From Kalmusia sp. IMI 367209 (Eukaryota; Ascomycota; Dothideomycetes; Pleosporales; Didymosphaeriaceae), in contig JAPEUQ010000018.1 of assembly GCA_027946365.1 (NCBI GenBank), positions 310,001 through 374,000 of the forward strand: a stretch of 64,000 bases of DNA, written 5' to 3'. Below the pieces are notes generated by a model, which was given only the letters and a program-made list of their open reading frames with translations, ran no database searches and was not told the DNA's origin. Position 1 is the first letter of the stretch, and the number at the start of each line of letters is the position of its first letter. Positions 47,277 through 59,395 of this stretch are shown piece by piece. A program made the translations under genes and the position numbers.

Positions 47277-49875
47277 TTACATCGGCAAATTCCATATAAA
47301 ATCTAACGTTCCATCATCAAACCCCTGAAAACTCGGGTTCGAATCTAATCCGAAAGGCGCCATGGCAGGATCGAAAGGCAGCGCCAGCCAGTCATCATCC
47401 GGCATCAGTCCATTTACATCATTCGCGAGCGCAGCAATGCCTGACGCGCCTGCGTTATGGTTGTTTAGAAAATCCATGCCAGACGTAGCATTGTTTTCCA
47501 GCGATGCACCACGTGACGGAATCCGCGGAGGTCGTGCGGAGACTACGAAACTCTCGCGCAGCCGGGCGACGTGTAGGTCGAGTAAAGTGGCATAGCGAGA
47601 GGCAAGATGCATGTCATCGAGCGTGCTGGAGCGCATGGCGCGGATAGCGGCGTCGAGGGTGTCGAGGGAGCTCTGTAGCTTCTGGTTGCGAGAGCCTAAG
47701 CTCAGGGCCTTGATCAGGTAGATTGAGGATGCGGAGATGCGAAGGAAGATGCGCACCGGCGAGTAACGCAGAGCTCCTGACTCGTAGAGCTGGCAGACCT
47801 TTTGCAAGATTTGACAACTCCCGTCCACGACTTCTTGGATGAAGTCATAGTCTCTTGGTTCTAGGTTCAGCGGTAAGATTTCTTCTTGAGGACCGTCGGG
47901 ATCGGTTTCAGCGAGTGTTCGCTCGACTACTGCTTGCATGCCCAATGAGTTTGTATATATCCTGACATATTGGTATTCTATGCATAGCATATCATGCAGG
48001 CCGACTTTGAGTTCTATAGTCATATTAGTACAGTCAAAACGCATGATATTTTGTCAAGTTGGACGACTTACTGCACGGATCCAGGTATTTCTTCCGCCAC
48101 GTCGTAAGTAAGGGCTGAAAATGTTCTAGGAGTCCGATGTAACGTCCTGTCCGGAGCAGACTGCGTGTAGTTGTAGTAGAAGGATATATCGTATCCGACA
48201 CAGAACGTGCCAATTTCGTAAGCTCTACCCATGCGCTCATGAAAGACTGCCACTCTTCTACAGCGCCTGTCGTCGAGTCGACTGGAAGCTTCTCCATCAA
48301 AGCATGGTTGAGACTTTGGGGGATCATTGACGTGCAGCCTAGACGCCACGACAACTGCTCAATGAAAACGTAAAGCAACTTTCGAGCCCGGATGCGTCTC
48401 TGCACAAGTGCTTCGGGTGAAGTCTTGGGGTATGACACCTGGTCCCTCTCAACGTTGCCATTATCTTCGAACAGACCAAGCTCTTGCGCCAAGGAGAGTG
48501 CACAGCCCATCAGCATCCAGGACATCCGGTCGGATCGTTTCGCAGGCTCAATCACATCTTCAAGCCACCGACTAGATGTTGTGTCGCCTTCTAGAATTTT
48601 GACTCCTTCTGCTGTGGTGTTGTTGGCTCCGACCATAAGTTCGCAATCCCAGCCATCGCTGGCGGTGGGGAAGTGAAGAGCGCGCGGATGCCATTCGGAT
48701 AAGAGCAGTAGTGCTTCTATTGATCCAATCGTCCGAGATTGAGCTTTGGACGCTTTAACCTGGCCCAGCATAATTTTCATGATGAAGCGTTGACACTGTT
48801 CCCATAAACGATCGTGGACAAAATAGCCTCTGGATGCACCACCAACTCCGGGTAGAACGTTATACCGAGAAGAGATCATCAGAATCGTTACACACAGAAA
48901 AGGATCCAATGCTATCAGAGACCAGTGGTTCTCGTGATGAGAGTAGAAGTCGGACAGAATAGGTGATAATGGCGAACAGTTCTTGAAGAACAGGTCAACG
49001 TAGGTGACGGCCTCGTGTGCCGAAAACCATCCCATCTGCACGAACCGGCAGGTCGTCCATACTCTGAGTGTTTCGGGGGACGGTTGAGACATCTGCACAG
49101 GCTGCGCTTTGAACGTGAAAGGAGAAGACGGCTGACCATCGCGTCCTGTTGAATGAAGTGTCAGCTATAAACACAACGTGTGGATGGTCTCTACTTTGGG
49201 CTTTACAAAACGGGAGGTATTACGAGATAAGGCTTTCACAGCAGAGAATGGGGAGGACCAACCTATTCCATATGACGTGCCTGATCCAGGGGTATCTTGT
49301 GCTTGGCTTTCTAACTGCGCCTGATTCTCAAGGGCATCTCTGTGGTGTGCAGCCTCAAACAGCAGATTTAACGCATCGCTGCCGCTCGAGACAACGGTTC
49401 TCATGACTGAGTGGGCCAAGTCTGGTTGAGAAGTAGACACTCTTCGAAATGTGGCCGGGGGCGACATTATATCAGATCGCCTGCCATGCACCGAATCATG
49501 GGGTGACATGGAATGGATTGAGATTGATGGTGTGCGCTGGCTGGATGCCTGCTGCGCTCCATTGGTGCTCGAAACGCTCACATTGTTGGTAGCTGTTTCT
49601 TCTTCTGGCTCTCTCGTCTCGCCTGGCTTCCGTCTCTTTACCCACGAGCGCTCTGAGCGGAAGACACATTCTCTCATTTCCCTCTTGCATCTTTGGCATG
49701 GGGGCTTCAATTCACCGCCCGGGGCAGCGTCGAGAATGCATTTTGCCTTCCGCTGCCGACAATTGATGCAAGCCTTGTAGGCGCGCTTAAAGTCCTCGGG
49801 GTGGGTCCGCTTCCTAGAGGCGGCATTGTCCTGTGGCGCTCCCGGGGGTGATGGGTCGGTATCTGGTTGGGACAT
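47277..49875 (-). CDS. Zn2Cys6 fungal transcription factor
   Basis: Three exons, 49224-49875, 48072-49145 and 47277-48013, encode 820 residues; both introns are phase 1 with CTGAC/CTAAT branch sites. The DNA-binding cluster is at Cys36, 39, 46, 60, 63 and 70 (KACINCRQRKAKC ... PPCQRCKREMREC), with a long 13-residue loop between the third and fourth Cys, followed by a basic linker WVKRRKPGE. The middle region (about 235-640) is the helical fungal-specific regulatory domain (FSAHEAVTYVDLFFKNCSPL, LSLAQELGLFEDNG). The C-terminus is acidic and aromatic (LMPDDDWLALPFDP, GFDDGTLDFIWNL), a likely activation domain. It lies tail-to-tail with HPPD, so it might be a tyrosine-pathway regulator in the manner of Aspergillus HmgR, but I cannot show orthology. 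Confidence 0.9.
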
Positions 49876-50559
49876 GACGCGACGGTGGGATGACAGCGAA
49901 AAGGATATCGCAGGAGAGTTCGCTTGAAAAGTCGGAAGCGGGCGGAAATTTGGCGCTGCGGCTATCCACTGAGCCGTCAACTGCCGGCTTAGTAACCCAC
50001 CATGCCCCGCCTTGTGCCGCTCGCCTGTCAAACCTTTGTCTGGTATTTGCGACGATAAGTGAGCAGCTTCTCACCCTGGAGAAAAAACAGAGAATCATCG
50101 TGTCTAATGATGACATGGCTCTCTGGTACCTGATACGTTACTATTTGCTTCAATGACTATGATTTTTAGTCCGGAAGAAAAGAAGAAAGCCACGACTGAG
50201 AGTAGAGATGAGACAGTATGAAAGCGAGAATAATGTTGACCAAAAGTAAATGACATTTTCGATGTGCGCTTCGAATGCGCTCCGCTCTAACGAACTGATT
50301 AGAATGGTAGACGCCTCGGTAGTGTGGCTGTTAGTGTTCTTTTGCTGGCTAGCAGCGAGATAGCTTTTTGATGTCGCACTATCAAACCTCAAAAGGCGCG
50401 TACAGCCTATAAACATCTTTGGTCGCTCCGTACGTTCGTTTGTGCCGATCATTCGCTACATGTCTGCCTCGTGGTCATAAACAGCGCGGAAACGTTTCTA
50501 TCCGTATGCAACTTAGATAGCGTTCGTCTGCGGGCGCGGATGCAAGTGCGGAGCGGATA
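49876..50559. other. Intergenic region, promoter of the Zn2Cys6 gene
   Basis: No supported gene. A local hairpin (GCGC-ATTCGAA-GCGC, minus strand around 50270) resembles an anticodon arm but no complete tRNA can be folded. Confidence 0.45.
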
Positions 50560-51369
50560 ATGTCCACCCCGCCCGCGCCTGTGCGAAAACAAACCAGCAG
50601 AAGAGCGCCATGGTTCACGAATTCAGGCAACCGGGATCACCATGGCAGAAAAAGCGGTGTGAGCTGCGGGCGTCCTCGTGCGTCCGTAGTGCACATGTTA
50701 GACAGGACCATTCCCGAAGCTCGAAATTCGAGGAAGAAAAGTGGGAGCAAAGAGGACGGAACCTTCCTCGCGTTACACACGACTAGATACCCTCCCGCAC
50801 GAATCACCACCAGCCTTGGCACAACTCCCCAAACCAGCCTAGCCGCCTCCACACCCCCATCCCAAACACCAAACGTCCCACGCTTGCAAATCAACCTCCA
50901 CCAGTTTCAAGCGGCTCCTACACTCGCCCACAACACCCAAAAAAACCCCCAAGCCTTACGTACCCTCATGCTCCACCGTGCCCCACCCACTCAATCAAAC
51001 CAGCTCCAATCCCCATCCCCAACGCACATGCCAACGCCACGACCCAAGCCTCACGCAACACACTTCAGCCTCAAACAAAACCATGCCAATGCCCCGTCGG
51101 CTCCCCCTCTCCCGCTCACAAATCCTCACACGACCACGCCGCCAAGCCCCTCCCTCTCCACCCCAGCATCATGCCCTCCACCGCCCAACTCCTCCTCCCG
51201 GCTTGCCATCCACCCGCCGACATGCAACGCCCGGATGCTGCTTCGGTGGCTGCTGATCCCGTCCAGCAGGGTGTTCTTGGCCCTGCCCGGCTCGCAAGCA
51301 GCCCGTTCAGCCGTATTACTCGTACGGACAACGCAAGCTGCTGGAGCCGGTGATCTTGTAGGTATATAA
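50560..51369 (+). CDS. Doubtful Pro/Thr-rich open reading frame
   Basis: A 269-codon frame beginning at an ATG, rich in Pro, Thr and Ser and without recognised motif. The DNA is C- and A-rich here, which by itself lowers the chance of stop codons, so the frame may be fortuitous. Another plus-strand frame from 50978 contains PGCCFGGC, stops with TGA at 51254-51256, and downstream in the same register reads QPVQPYYSYGQRKLLEPVIL, which looks more protein-like (see findings). Either may be a small real gene; neither is established. Confidence 0.25.
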   Translation: MSTPPAPVRKQTSRRAPWFTNSGNRDHHGRKSGVSCGRPRASVVHMLDRTIPEARNSRKKSGSKEDGTFLALHTTRYPPARITTSLGTTPQTSLAASTPPSQTPNVPRLQINLHQFQAAPTLAHNTQKNPQALRTLMLHRAPPTQSNQLQSPSPTHMPTPRPKPHATHFSLKQNHANAPSAPPLPLTNPHTTTPPSPSLSTPASCPPPPNSSSRLAIHPPTCNARMLLRWLLIPSSRVFLALPGSQAARSAVLLVRTTQAAGAGDLVGI

Positions 51370-52248
51370 AGAGGGAGCGAGGAGAGGGAAGGAGGGTCAT
51401 GGGACGAAGGTCACGACTTCCTTTTTATTTCTCATGCGGCGGAGCTCTGTTGAATTTTTGCGGACTAGGGCGAACCTCTCTTCAGTTCACTTTGCGCGGT
51501 TTCCGGGGTGGACCTCTGATTCTCGATCTTTTTCCCTCGGTCATGGACCTCTGATTTGGATTCGTTCGAAAATCTCAGTAGTGGAGACGGGAGGGTCGAA
51601 ATATCGATATTGACAGATTCTGTTGCCTTGGGATGAGGCGGCGGAATAGGCCAACTTCCGTGGTCTTCAAGGGCAAGCCAACATGAGCGACTCGGTAGAG
51701 GCACATCGGCACTATGTGCACAGCAAGGCTTGTCTGACAAAGCCACTCTTACTCACGCGACACGCATTGAGCTTTATAGAAGTGAAACGATGATGCATGT
51801 GATGGAGCGATGTACCTAATTCTACGATACAATGACTTGACAGGCAACTGATAATACATGGCATTAATCCACTACCATTAAAAGAAAGAATGGTTGCCCC
51901 TGTTTTAGACGTTCTTTCATAAAAACATAAGATAGGTAAAAATCAAATAAACCCAAACCAGTATATGGATCAACTCCGTGCGACTCCACCCTAGTGTACA
52001 GGACCCGCTGAGGTACATGACGGCATGGTCACAGCCTTACCCAATGCAAAGGCATAATAATGCTGACTGGAGGCTATTGTATTTCCAACTTCGTGACAAA
52101 TGAGGTGAAGAAAACGTCGCTTTGGGCGGCGGCGACAGGCGTGATGCGTGAGTACGGCAATTCGTCCAGGATCGGATATTTCGTGACGCGTCGGGTCAGA
52201 CGCTCCACATGTGTGCGTGGCGTGCGTGAGGAAACAAGAGCGCCGAGC
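51370..52248. other. Intergenic region
   Basis: AT-richer spacer between the doubtful frame and the 3' end of the ZIP gene. No supported gene. Confidence 0.45.
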
Positions 52249-53563
52249 TTATGCGAAAGCACCAACGATGGACATACCCGCAGCTCCAAGTAGGACGTAG
52301 CAGAAAGCCTTTTTCTTTTGGCTGCCCGTCAAATTGTGCTGTGCCTCCTCGGACAGGAAGTCCTCAGCCAGTAGATCAACTAGGGCAGCATAGAGCAAAA
52401 GACCTGATGAAATAGCGTTGAATGTTCCAATCAGAATCAAGCCCAGAGGACTCTCGGGATCGAAAGCATTGCCAACTGCGAGACCTAGAGCTTGACCGAA
52501 GGGAGCAGTTGTTCCGAAAGCAACAACGAGTGCCCATGGTTTCCAGCTACCTTTAGGATATGGTACGGCAGCGATTCGGGAGCCAAGACCTAGACCCTCG
52601 AACATTTGATGGAAAACAATGGCAACGAGGAGAATGATGAAGCCGTCCTGGGTGAGGGACACGGTCATACCGACGAATACCGAGTGGAACAGAATACCAC
52701 CTTCAATAAGCGTAATTTGAAGGGAAAGCTTCTTCAGTGTCATGGGATCCACAGCCTGGTCCTCAACGTCGGTCTCAAAGTATGACTGTTGTTGATTCTC
52801 GACGTCACTGGGTTGCTGCTGGCCATAAGTAGGAAGAGCAGGCATAGCACGATTGATGGTCGCAATCATCTCGTCACGCTGGCGCACATATTGCTCGTAG
52901 AAAACAATGAACCACGGTGGCATCTCAGACTTGACTTCGAGTTCGCGATCGTCCTGCTTGCCGAATGGAAAGTTGTCGCCGGCATACGTATTTTCGACCC
53001 AAGGAGTTTTCTTGTCCATCGGGTACGCCATGGTTGTCTGTGAGTCGTAGCTTTGAACGCGCCTGATCGGGTTGTTGAAGGCGTTCTGAGCAGGGTTGGG
53101 GCCTCCAGCAAACTCTTCGCCAGTTGCGCTACCGTGACTGTGTCCTCCAGTCGCCGCATTGAGCCACATTTCGATGACGAAGAGGACAAAAAGCGAGCCC
53201 ATCATGATGACACCAGGCATGGCAGGGTATTGTTCCGTGAAGACGGCAGGCAAAGAGGGATCATTGAGTGACTGAAATGCTGTAGGGAGAAGCTGAGATG
53301 ATCAGAGAAGGCCCTTCCTTGATGTGAGATGACTTACATGCACAAAAGCCGTGGCTATGAGCACACCGGTACCGAAATGCTTACAGAAGAAGAAGATTTT
53401 TGGGGGAATCTTCATCCATTTCACCTTCTTTGCCACGACCGGGAAGCCTGCTCCTCCAATACTGGCGGCGAAGACAATGACTGGACGTGTGAGATCATCA
53501 TCGGATGTGAGCCTGAGGTGTCTACTTACAGACTGCCGCTATATGAATCGCGTCTACGGGCAT
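52249..53563 (-). CDS. ZIP-family zinc/metal importer
   Basis: Three exons, 53530-53563, 53338-53480 and 52249-53292, encode 406 residues, with splices restoring HIAAVF-IVFAASIGGAG and TAFVH-LLPTAFQSLND. ZIP marks are FCKHFGTGVLIATAFVHLL (helix III), then after a long cytoplasmic loop with GGHSHGS the metal-binding helices IV (GGILFHSVFVGMTVSL) and V (VFHQMFEGLGLGSR), and ISSGLLLYAALVDLLAEDFL near the end. Such proteins bring Zn2+ (also Fe2+ or Mn2+) into the cytosol. The protein starts almost directly at the first helix (MPVDAIHIAAVF), with no signal peptide, so a missing upstream exon is possible but not needed. The gene is divergent from the CDF exporter gene. Confidence 0.9.
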
Positions 53564-54993
53564 TTTGAATATTTTCTATTAGAAGGTCTGGAAAAGACAG
53601 AAGCTAGAAAAGAAGACTCCGTCTAGACTTGCCAGCAGCCTCGAGGAGAAAGAAAGAAAAGACAGAAGAAAAATCTCTCCCAGAGAGGATAGGAAGAAGT
53701 GAACGAGGAGACCCACGGTTAGGACAAAAGCTCGGCGCTGGGTAATGCGTCTTGCTTAAAGGCTGCGGTACATGGTAGCGGACTAACCGTTCCTGACTGA
53801 TCAGCACGTCTCTAGAACGACGAGTGGAGTAAAATGATAGTGACGCTTCCATAACATGGCCCATGTCTTAGTTTCCGTGTTCAGAAGAGGCTTGATACAA
53901 AAGGGCGGAGTCCCAAACTGTGCCAGGTACCACCGTCAACAGAGGACATCCAAGGACAATTGGTCATAGCGGAAGCATTGTGTCAAGGCTCTGAGGCTGG
54001 AGTGACGGCTAGGCGGCCGGGGAAGGCAGGGAGGAGAGGCTGCGATGCGGCTCAACCGCCACGCTCGGCTTGTGGAGCCATTACTAACGAGGAAACGTCC
54101 AAGCACTTGAGTGATGCGCTTGGTGTTGTAGGGGGGAGTCGCCTGTTGCAGCGACAGTGGGAGAAGTCGGTACACAAATTCGAGGAACCAATGAGACGCG
54201 CGCAGTTTCCACTGACATCAAGCGCCAAGTCGGCACTGAGGATTCCGCTACAATGGCCGGGTTTGGCATAGGCTGAGGAAGGCTTGGCTGGGCTTGTTGG
54301 AAACGTGAGAGGCATGAGGCGTCGTGGTTGGGGACGCAATGTTTTGTGGCGCTCTGGAGCTCTGGAGGAAGATCGTCGGGGAACGGCCGCATGATCGTCG
54401 GCTAGCCTTCTCGTTTGGCCGCCCCGCCCTGGTCGCGCCTGCATTATTCCCCGGCCTTGGCGGCAGGCGCCCCCCAGCAGTGAGGGCAGGAATTACCCTC
54501 CTCAGCCGTTCCAACGGCAGGTGCTAGCGAGCTGTCCGCGGATGCCTCAACCCTCTGGCATCGTGGGGGAGCACGCTCATCCACCACACCCACCTTTTTG
54601 CAACATGTACAGCAGACACCGCACGCCTCAAGATGCAGAATATGCATGCGAATATGAATTGCGCCTGAGGCAGCATTGTCGGTGGGTTGGGGGGATGTGC
54701 GAGGCACCCAAACGGCGCATCTGTTTCAACCCCCAGCAACATCGCCCAGAATGCTAAGCGCGTTTTGGACTCCGCCTTTGTCACTCCGCACTATCACATC
54801 TCACCCTGCGGTAGATGCTTGAATGCGTCTGGTGCTGCTCGGCATGCAGAGAAGCTATCTAGCGACATGCTAGTCCCGCTGCGCTTTTCGCCGCTCGCAG
54901 CTGTTTAATACGACGAGCGCCCTATATGGGCTGCCTTCACTCCCCAATTCCAGGCATCGACACGACAGATCCACTTCATCACACTCGGGAAAC
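53564..54993. promoter_or_regulatory. Divergent promoter region of ZIP and CDF transporter genes
   Basis: 1.43 kb between the divergent start codons. Many overlapping minus-strand frames are artefacts of GC-rich sequence. I do not see a perfect Zap1-type zinc-responsive palindrome (ACCTTNAAGGT). Confidence 0.4.
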
Positions 54994-56615
54994 ATGGCTT
55001 CCGGCTCTCGTCGTAAGTCTCGTGTCTCCGGTTGCGTCCAACGTTTGCTCTGACAGCTATCTTTAGCCTCTTCACAGGCTGGCCAAGGTGCCAACCAAAC
55101 ATCTGCACCAATCGAGGCTGGTCCCTCGTCTCCAGCAGCCTCATCAAACCACTCCACTGGCACTGCTCATGAGCAGCCTGATGCCATTCACCCTCTGGGT
55201 CCCAACACTGCCAATGCCCCAGCCAAGGACCAGGTGGTCGAGGTCACCGCTGCTAGCAGTGATGATCCCCTCGGTCTGGGGCAGCACAAACGCCCCAATG
55301 TCACTCAGAGGCAGATGCAGCTTGACTATCCGACTGCCAACAAACGCCATATGAAGAAGTTCTACACAAGACAGAATGCTCTGATTGACCAATTCCTCGA
55401 AAGCGGCGACGAGGAACGTCTAGCTGCTCTCGACACCTTGGAGAATGGCCCCAAGGTTAAGTTTGCTGTGAACGCATCGTTTCTTGTTAACTTCTTTTTG
55501 TTTGTCATTCAGCTATATGCTGCCATCTCCACTGGGTCGCTATCACTGTTCGCGACAGCCGCAGATGCCTTCATGGATCTGGTATCGTCTGTTGTCATGC
55601 TCACAACCTCCCGCATGGCTGCACGGCCAAGCGTCTACAAGTACCCTGTTGGTCGGACGCGTATTGAAACCATTGGCATCATAATGTTCTGCTGCCTCAT
55701 GACCACTGTGGCTATTCAGTTGATCGTAAGCTTCTTTCCTAGCTTGGAGCTTTCGACAGAGGCTAACCGCAATCCAGGTTGAATCCGGACGTGCCCTGGG
55801 CGAAGGTGCTTCGGAACATGAGCAGCTCCACATAGTCCCCATCATATTCGTGGGTGTCGCAAGTAAGTGAAGCCAAGACTCAGTTGCCTCTTGACTATGT
55901 ACTTACCCATAATAGTCTTTTGCAAAGGCTCATTATGCATCTACTGTTTCTTCCTCCGCCGCTACCCTGCTGTTCACGTCTTCTTCGTGGACCATCGAAA
56001 CGATATCATCGTCAATGGATTCGGTCTAACCATGTCTATCATTGGAAGCCGCGTCGCATGGTACCTTGACCCGCTCGGAGCAATCCTGATCGGTGTTTTG
56101 ATTCTCGTTTCGTGGGCTGCCAACGCTTTTGAGCATGTCTGGCTTCTCGTGGGCAAGTCTGCTCCAAATGAGTTCATCTCCAAGCTCATCTACCTCGTCG
56201 TCACCCACGACACTCGCATCAGGAAGGTCGATACAGTAAGTGTTTCAAGTTTGGATGACGACTAATGTGGTGACTAACCGTGTGACAGTGCCGAGCATAC
56301 CATGCCGGACAGAACTATTATGTGGAAGTGGATATTGTCATGGATGAAGACATGCCGCTCAAGGTTACCCACGACGTAAGCCAGACATTACAACGGAAGC
56401 TTGAAGGTAAGAGACCTCGTCCACGAAATGTGGGACCCTAGGGCTTACTATATATAGGGCTTGCCGATGTGGAGAGAGCTTACGTGCACGTCGACTACGA
56501 GAACGACCACGACATCAATGAGGAGCACAAGCCGCTTTACGAAATTACCGAGCGGCGATCAATAAAGCAACGCGTCAAAGAGTTACTATCACGAAAGAAG
56601 GCGAACGAGGCATAG
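54994..56615 (+). CDS. Cation diffusion facilitator (Mn-type CDF) transporter
   Basis: Six exons, 54994-55012, 55067-55725, 55778-55862, 55916-56235, 56289-56406 and 56458-56615, encode 452 residues; all phases agree. The first exon codes only MASGSR. After a disordered N-terminus come the CDF helices: VKFAVNASFLVNFFLFVIQL, SLSLFATAADAFMDLVSSVV, and later VFFVDHRNDIIVNGFGL. The metal site has DAFMD in helix II and DHRND in helix V, the double Asp-x3-Asp pattern typical of manganese-type CDF proteins, whereas zinc CDFs use His-x3-Asp. The C-terminal cytoplasmic domain (YHAGQNYYVEVDIVMDEDM, VERAYVHVDYENDHD) is the ferredoxin-like metal sensor. The protein exports Mn2+ (possibly Fe2+) from cytosol to vacuole, Golgi or outside by proton exchange. 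Confidence 0.9.
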
Positions 56616-57136
56616 CCATGCTGAATCAGCTCTCCTCACCTAAGATTGCCTGAACATCGATTTACACTCTTGCTCACATCGCTTCCCTATCGATCGTTGG
56701 CCTAACATGTTTCATTACCGTACATGATAATGCGTTGTATTTCTAGTCCGACATCTTGTCGTTGTATAGACGTTGGCGCCCTGTTTCGTTGCTCAAAAGT
56801 TTTATTCAGCATCATTTGATACCTCAGTGCCTTGGACGCGACGTCGAGCACTTCATATATATGCATGTATTCTTAGTCTCTCATTGATCACGAATGTTAA
56901 TGAATTGGGTTTTGAAGGCCCCAGCACTCATTTTGTCTATCCAGCGCTAGTTTCGCTCTCAACTTCTCAAGGCTTTCCGTGCCACGCCGCAGTTTTGGAA
57001 CGTAGCTGACGGAGACAAAACGGTAGCTTGAATTCAGCGTGCAACACATATCGCACAATGTCGCTTTCCATAGAAGCGTGAAGTTTTCGCCTCCCCATAG
57101 CATGCCAAAATATCTCGCACATACGATCCACACGTC
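56616..57136. other. Convergent intergenic region
   Basis: Between the 3' ends of the CDF gene and the next minus-strand gene. No gene. Confidence 0.55.
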
Positions 57137-58713
57137 TCATAGCACTCCTTGGAAGACTGTTGGCCGGAGGTACACCAGCCCTTCGTCTGGCATGATCCTT
57201 CCACCTATCATCACCTGCCCATCTTCCTCAGTTGTTTTAGCTGCACGTTGTGCGAGCGCGGCATTGACGCTTTCGACTTCAGCCAGGATCTCGTCGTGAG
57301 TCGGCAGGTTGTTAGCAGCTACTTCGCTACTGGCAGGCCCTCCAAGGCTTTCAAATAGCGCCCTCTCGGCATCACTCGCTAACTCGTGGCCGATATCGTC
57401 CAGCGTACGTTTGTATGGTATCTTCTCGATGGCAGCGGTCGCATTCTCTGCTAGTAGAGCATCGTCCCTGAACGCTGTGGTGACCCTGCGCGACCTGGAT
57501 CCGAGCTCTTCAGGCAATGGCTTACGCTGAGTCTTCATTCTAGACATATCATCCGAGACATTTGGTTCTCCCTTATCGTTCTGTTCCCAGGGATCGAGCT
57601 TCCCAAGCGCTTCCGTCATGAACTTCTCTTCCAAGTGATTTTCGATTACCACTTCCTCGAGCATCTCAGCTAGGTTTGTGCTGTCAACGGGATGCGAGTG
57701 AGATAGGAACGGCACACTGTTATCTTGCAACGTTGGCGTCGTAGGATCCTCCGCGTCTAAATTCAAGGGGTTCCATATCATAGTCTCAACACTCGCCCTG
57801 CTCTTCAAGCTCTCATTACTCTTTGCCCTCTCTAACCTTCGCTGCGATGCCCTGCGGTATCGTGCTTCCTTAGCCTTGCTGGCCAGCATCTCATCCTTCT
57901 CTTCTTTAGCCTTGCGCACTCGAAGATTCTCCCTCCGCTCTTCCTTCTCCAGCGTCCTAAGCTTCGCCACCGCATCCACATGCAATTTCTGATTCACCAT
58001 ATCGCTCTTGTGTCGCTCGCGCGCCGCCCGCATCGCCTTCTTCTGCACGTCCTCAAAGCCCGGGAACTGCTTCTCCAGCGCCTTGAAGAAGCGGCACCGG
58101 TCCTTAGTCTCGAGATACCAATACCGAATCGGACTCGACTCGGTAGTCGGATAGTTGCCCTCGATATAATTGCGCATGAAATTGAGCCCCATCTCGCGCA
58201 ACATCTGTTCGTCGGCGTGGAAATTATGCCACAGCCCCTTGATCTCGAGCAATATGACGGGCCGACCCAGCATCAGCGTCGTGAGGATGTGAGCGTGCAA
58301 CGCCTCGATGCCTTTCAGCGGTAAATCTAGCGCTACCCACGCCTTGTTTATCGCGATACTCGTCAGCAGGTTTGGCGCCGTCATGAACATGTCGTAGTTC
58401 CCTGCGGGCGTCTTTAGATTCGCAATTTGAAGCATGCGCGCGAGAATCCAGGCTAGGCCTTCGAGCTCTATGTCGCATAGGATATTTATTCCGACGTAGG
58501 GTGTACGCAGCGCAATGCGGGTCCCCGTTTTGGTGAGGTCGGGCGGGGGCAGGATCCATTTGCGCAGCGCGGGGGCGAAGTGCAGGACGAGGGCGAGGGG
58601 ATGTTGGTGGGGAGGTCGGAGAACGTGTCGATGTCGTTTATGCCGAAGAGGGCGTAGGGTGGGAGGAGATGTTGGGGGAGGGAAGAGGGTGGGAATTGTA
58701 GCATGTAAGACAT
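57137..58713 (-). CDS. Conserved fungal protein of unknown function (apparent single-base frameshift)
   Basis: The gene starts at ATG 58713 (MSYMLQFPPSSLPQHLLPPY ... INDIDTFSDLPT), and after about 37 residues the conserved reading passes to the adjacent frame (HPLALVLHFAPALRKWILPP, TRIALRTPYVGINILCDIEL) down to a stop at 57137. Adding one base in the CCAAC stretch near 58605 joins the two pieces into 525 codons exactly, so one base is missing, by error or mutation. The middle part (about 90-260) has LLTSIAINKAWVALDLPLKG, GRPVILLEIKGLWHNFHADE and a region on Tyr-Trp-Tyr. A basic coiled coil (RTLEKEERRENLRVRKAKEE) and an acidic tail follow. I do not recognise the family; it does not look like an enzyme with known motif. 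Confidence 0.7.
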
Positions 58714-59395
58714 TCTGTTGTTTTATGATGAATAGGAGCGGTCGATAGGTTCTTGAGCGCCAATTCTCTCTATTTTGGGTGAGATAATGGCTGAGAATAT
58801 AATTGAGAGAGTGTTTTCTCAGCGATAGCGGGCAGTGTCTTGGGTGGGTGGTGACCAGAGAAGGAGTGGTATGTCAAGTCACCGACTTTGTTCGCTAGTA
58901 GGCACCTACTTGAGTAAGATAAGCTCTGTAGGTACCTGATGAGCTATTAGAGTGCCGGACTACCAACGGCCAATTTCTCCGACAAGAACCGCACGTGGAG
59001 CGCACGTGGTCGAGTGTCTCGCGAAGCTGTTTGTCCTTGGACAAACACAGGCAGCTCGGAGTACTTAGACCTCTCCAGAGCGTACGAAAGAATACGTCGA
59101 ATAGATGAGATCAGACATTGTGTGCTGGAGAAAAAGGGCTGGAAGGTTAATGGACCGCTAGGCTGCTACGGCATGTGCGCATGGTGAATAGACCGCACCG
59201 ACGTCATATGACTGGACGGCCCGTGAGAGTCAATCGAAGAAGCTTCCCGTTCACAGCTTGATGCGATTCGACGTTTCGCCCGCTCGTCACGCCGCCACCA
59301 GAATCCCCCGCAACGACGCGTCGTGATCACGCCTTCCCGACCTCAACTAGCACCCCACAACAAACAAACAGACTGCACACAGAACTAACCAAACC
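58714..59395. promoter_or_regulatory. Divergent promoter with two CACGTGG elements
   Basis: 682 bp between the divergent genes. GCACGTGG occurs twice in direct orientation, with CACGTG at 58992-58997 and 59003-59008, 11 bp apart, that is one helical turn. This is the core site of bHLH factors (Cbf1/Pho4-like, SREBP-like). Function is inferred from motif only. Confidence 0.55.

Noticed and set aside
50230..50330. tRNA-like element on the minus strand (stem CTAA/TTAG, then GCGC-ATTCGAA-GCGC hairpin with a 7-base loop)
   Set aside because: The T-arm with GGTTCGA and a pairing acceptor stem are absent, so no complete tRNA can be folded.
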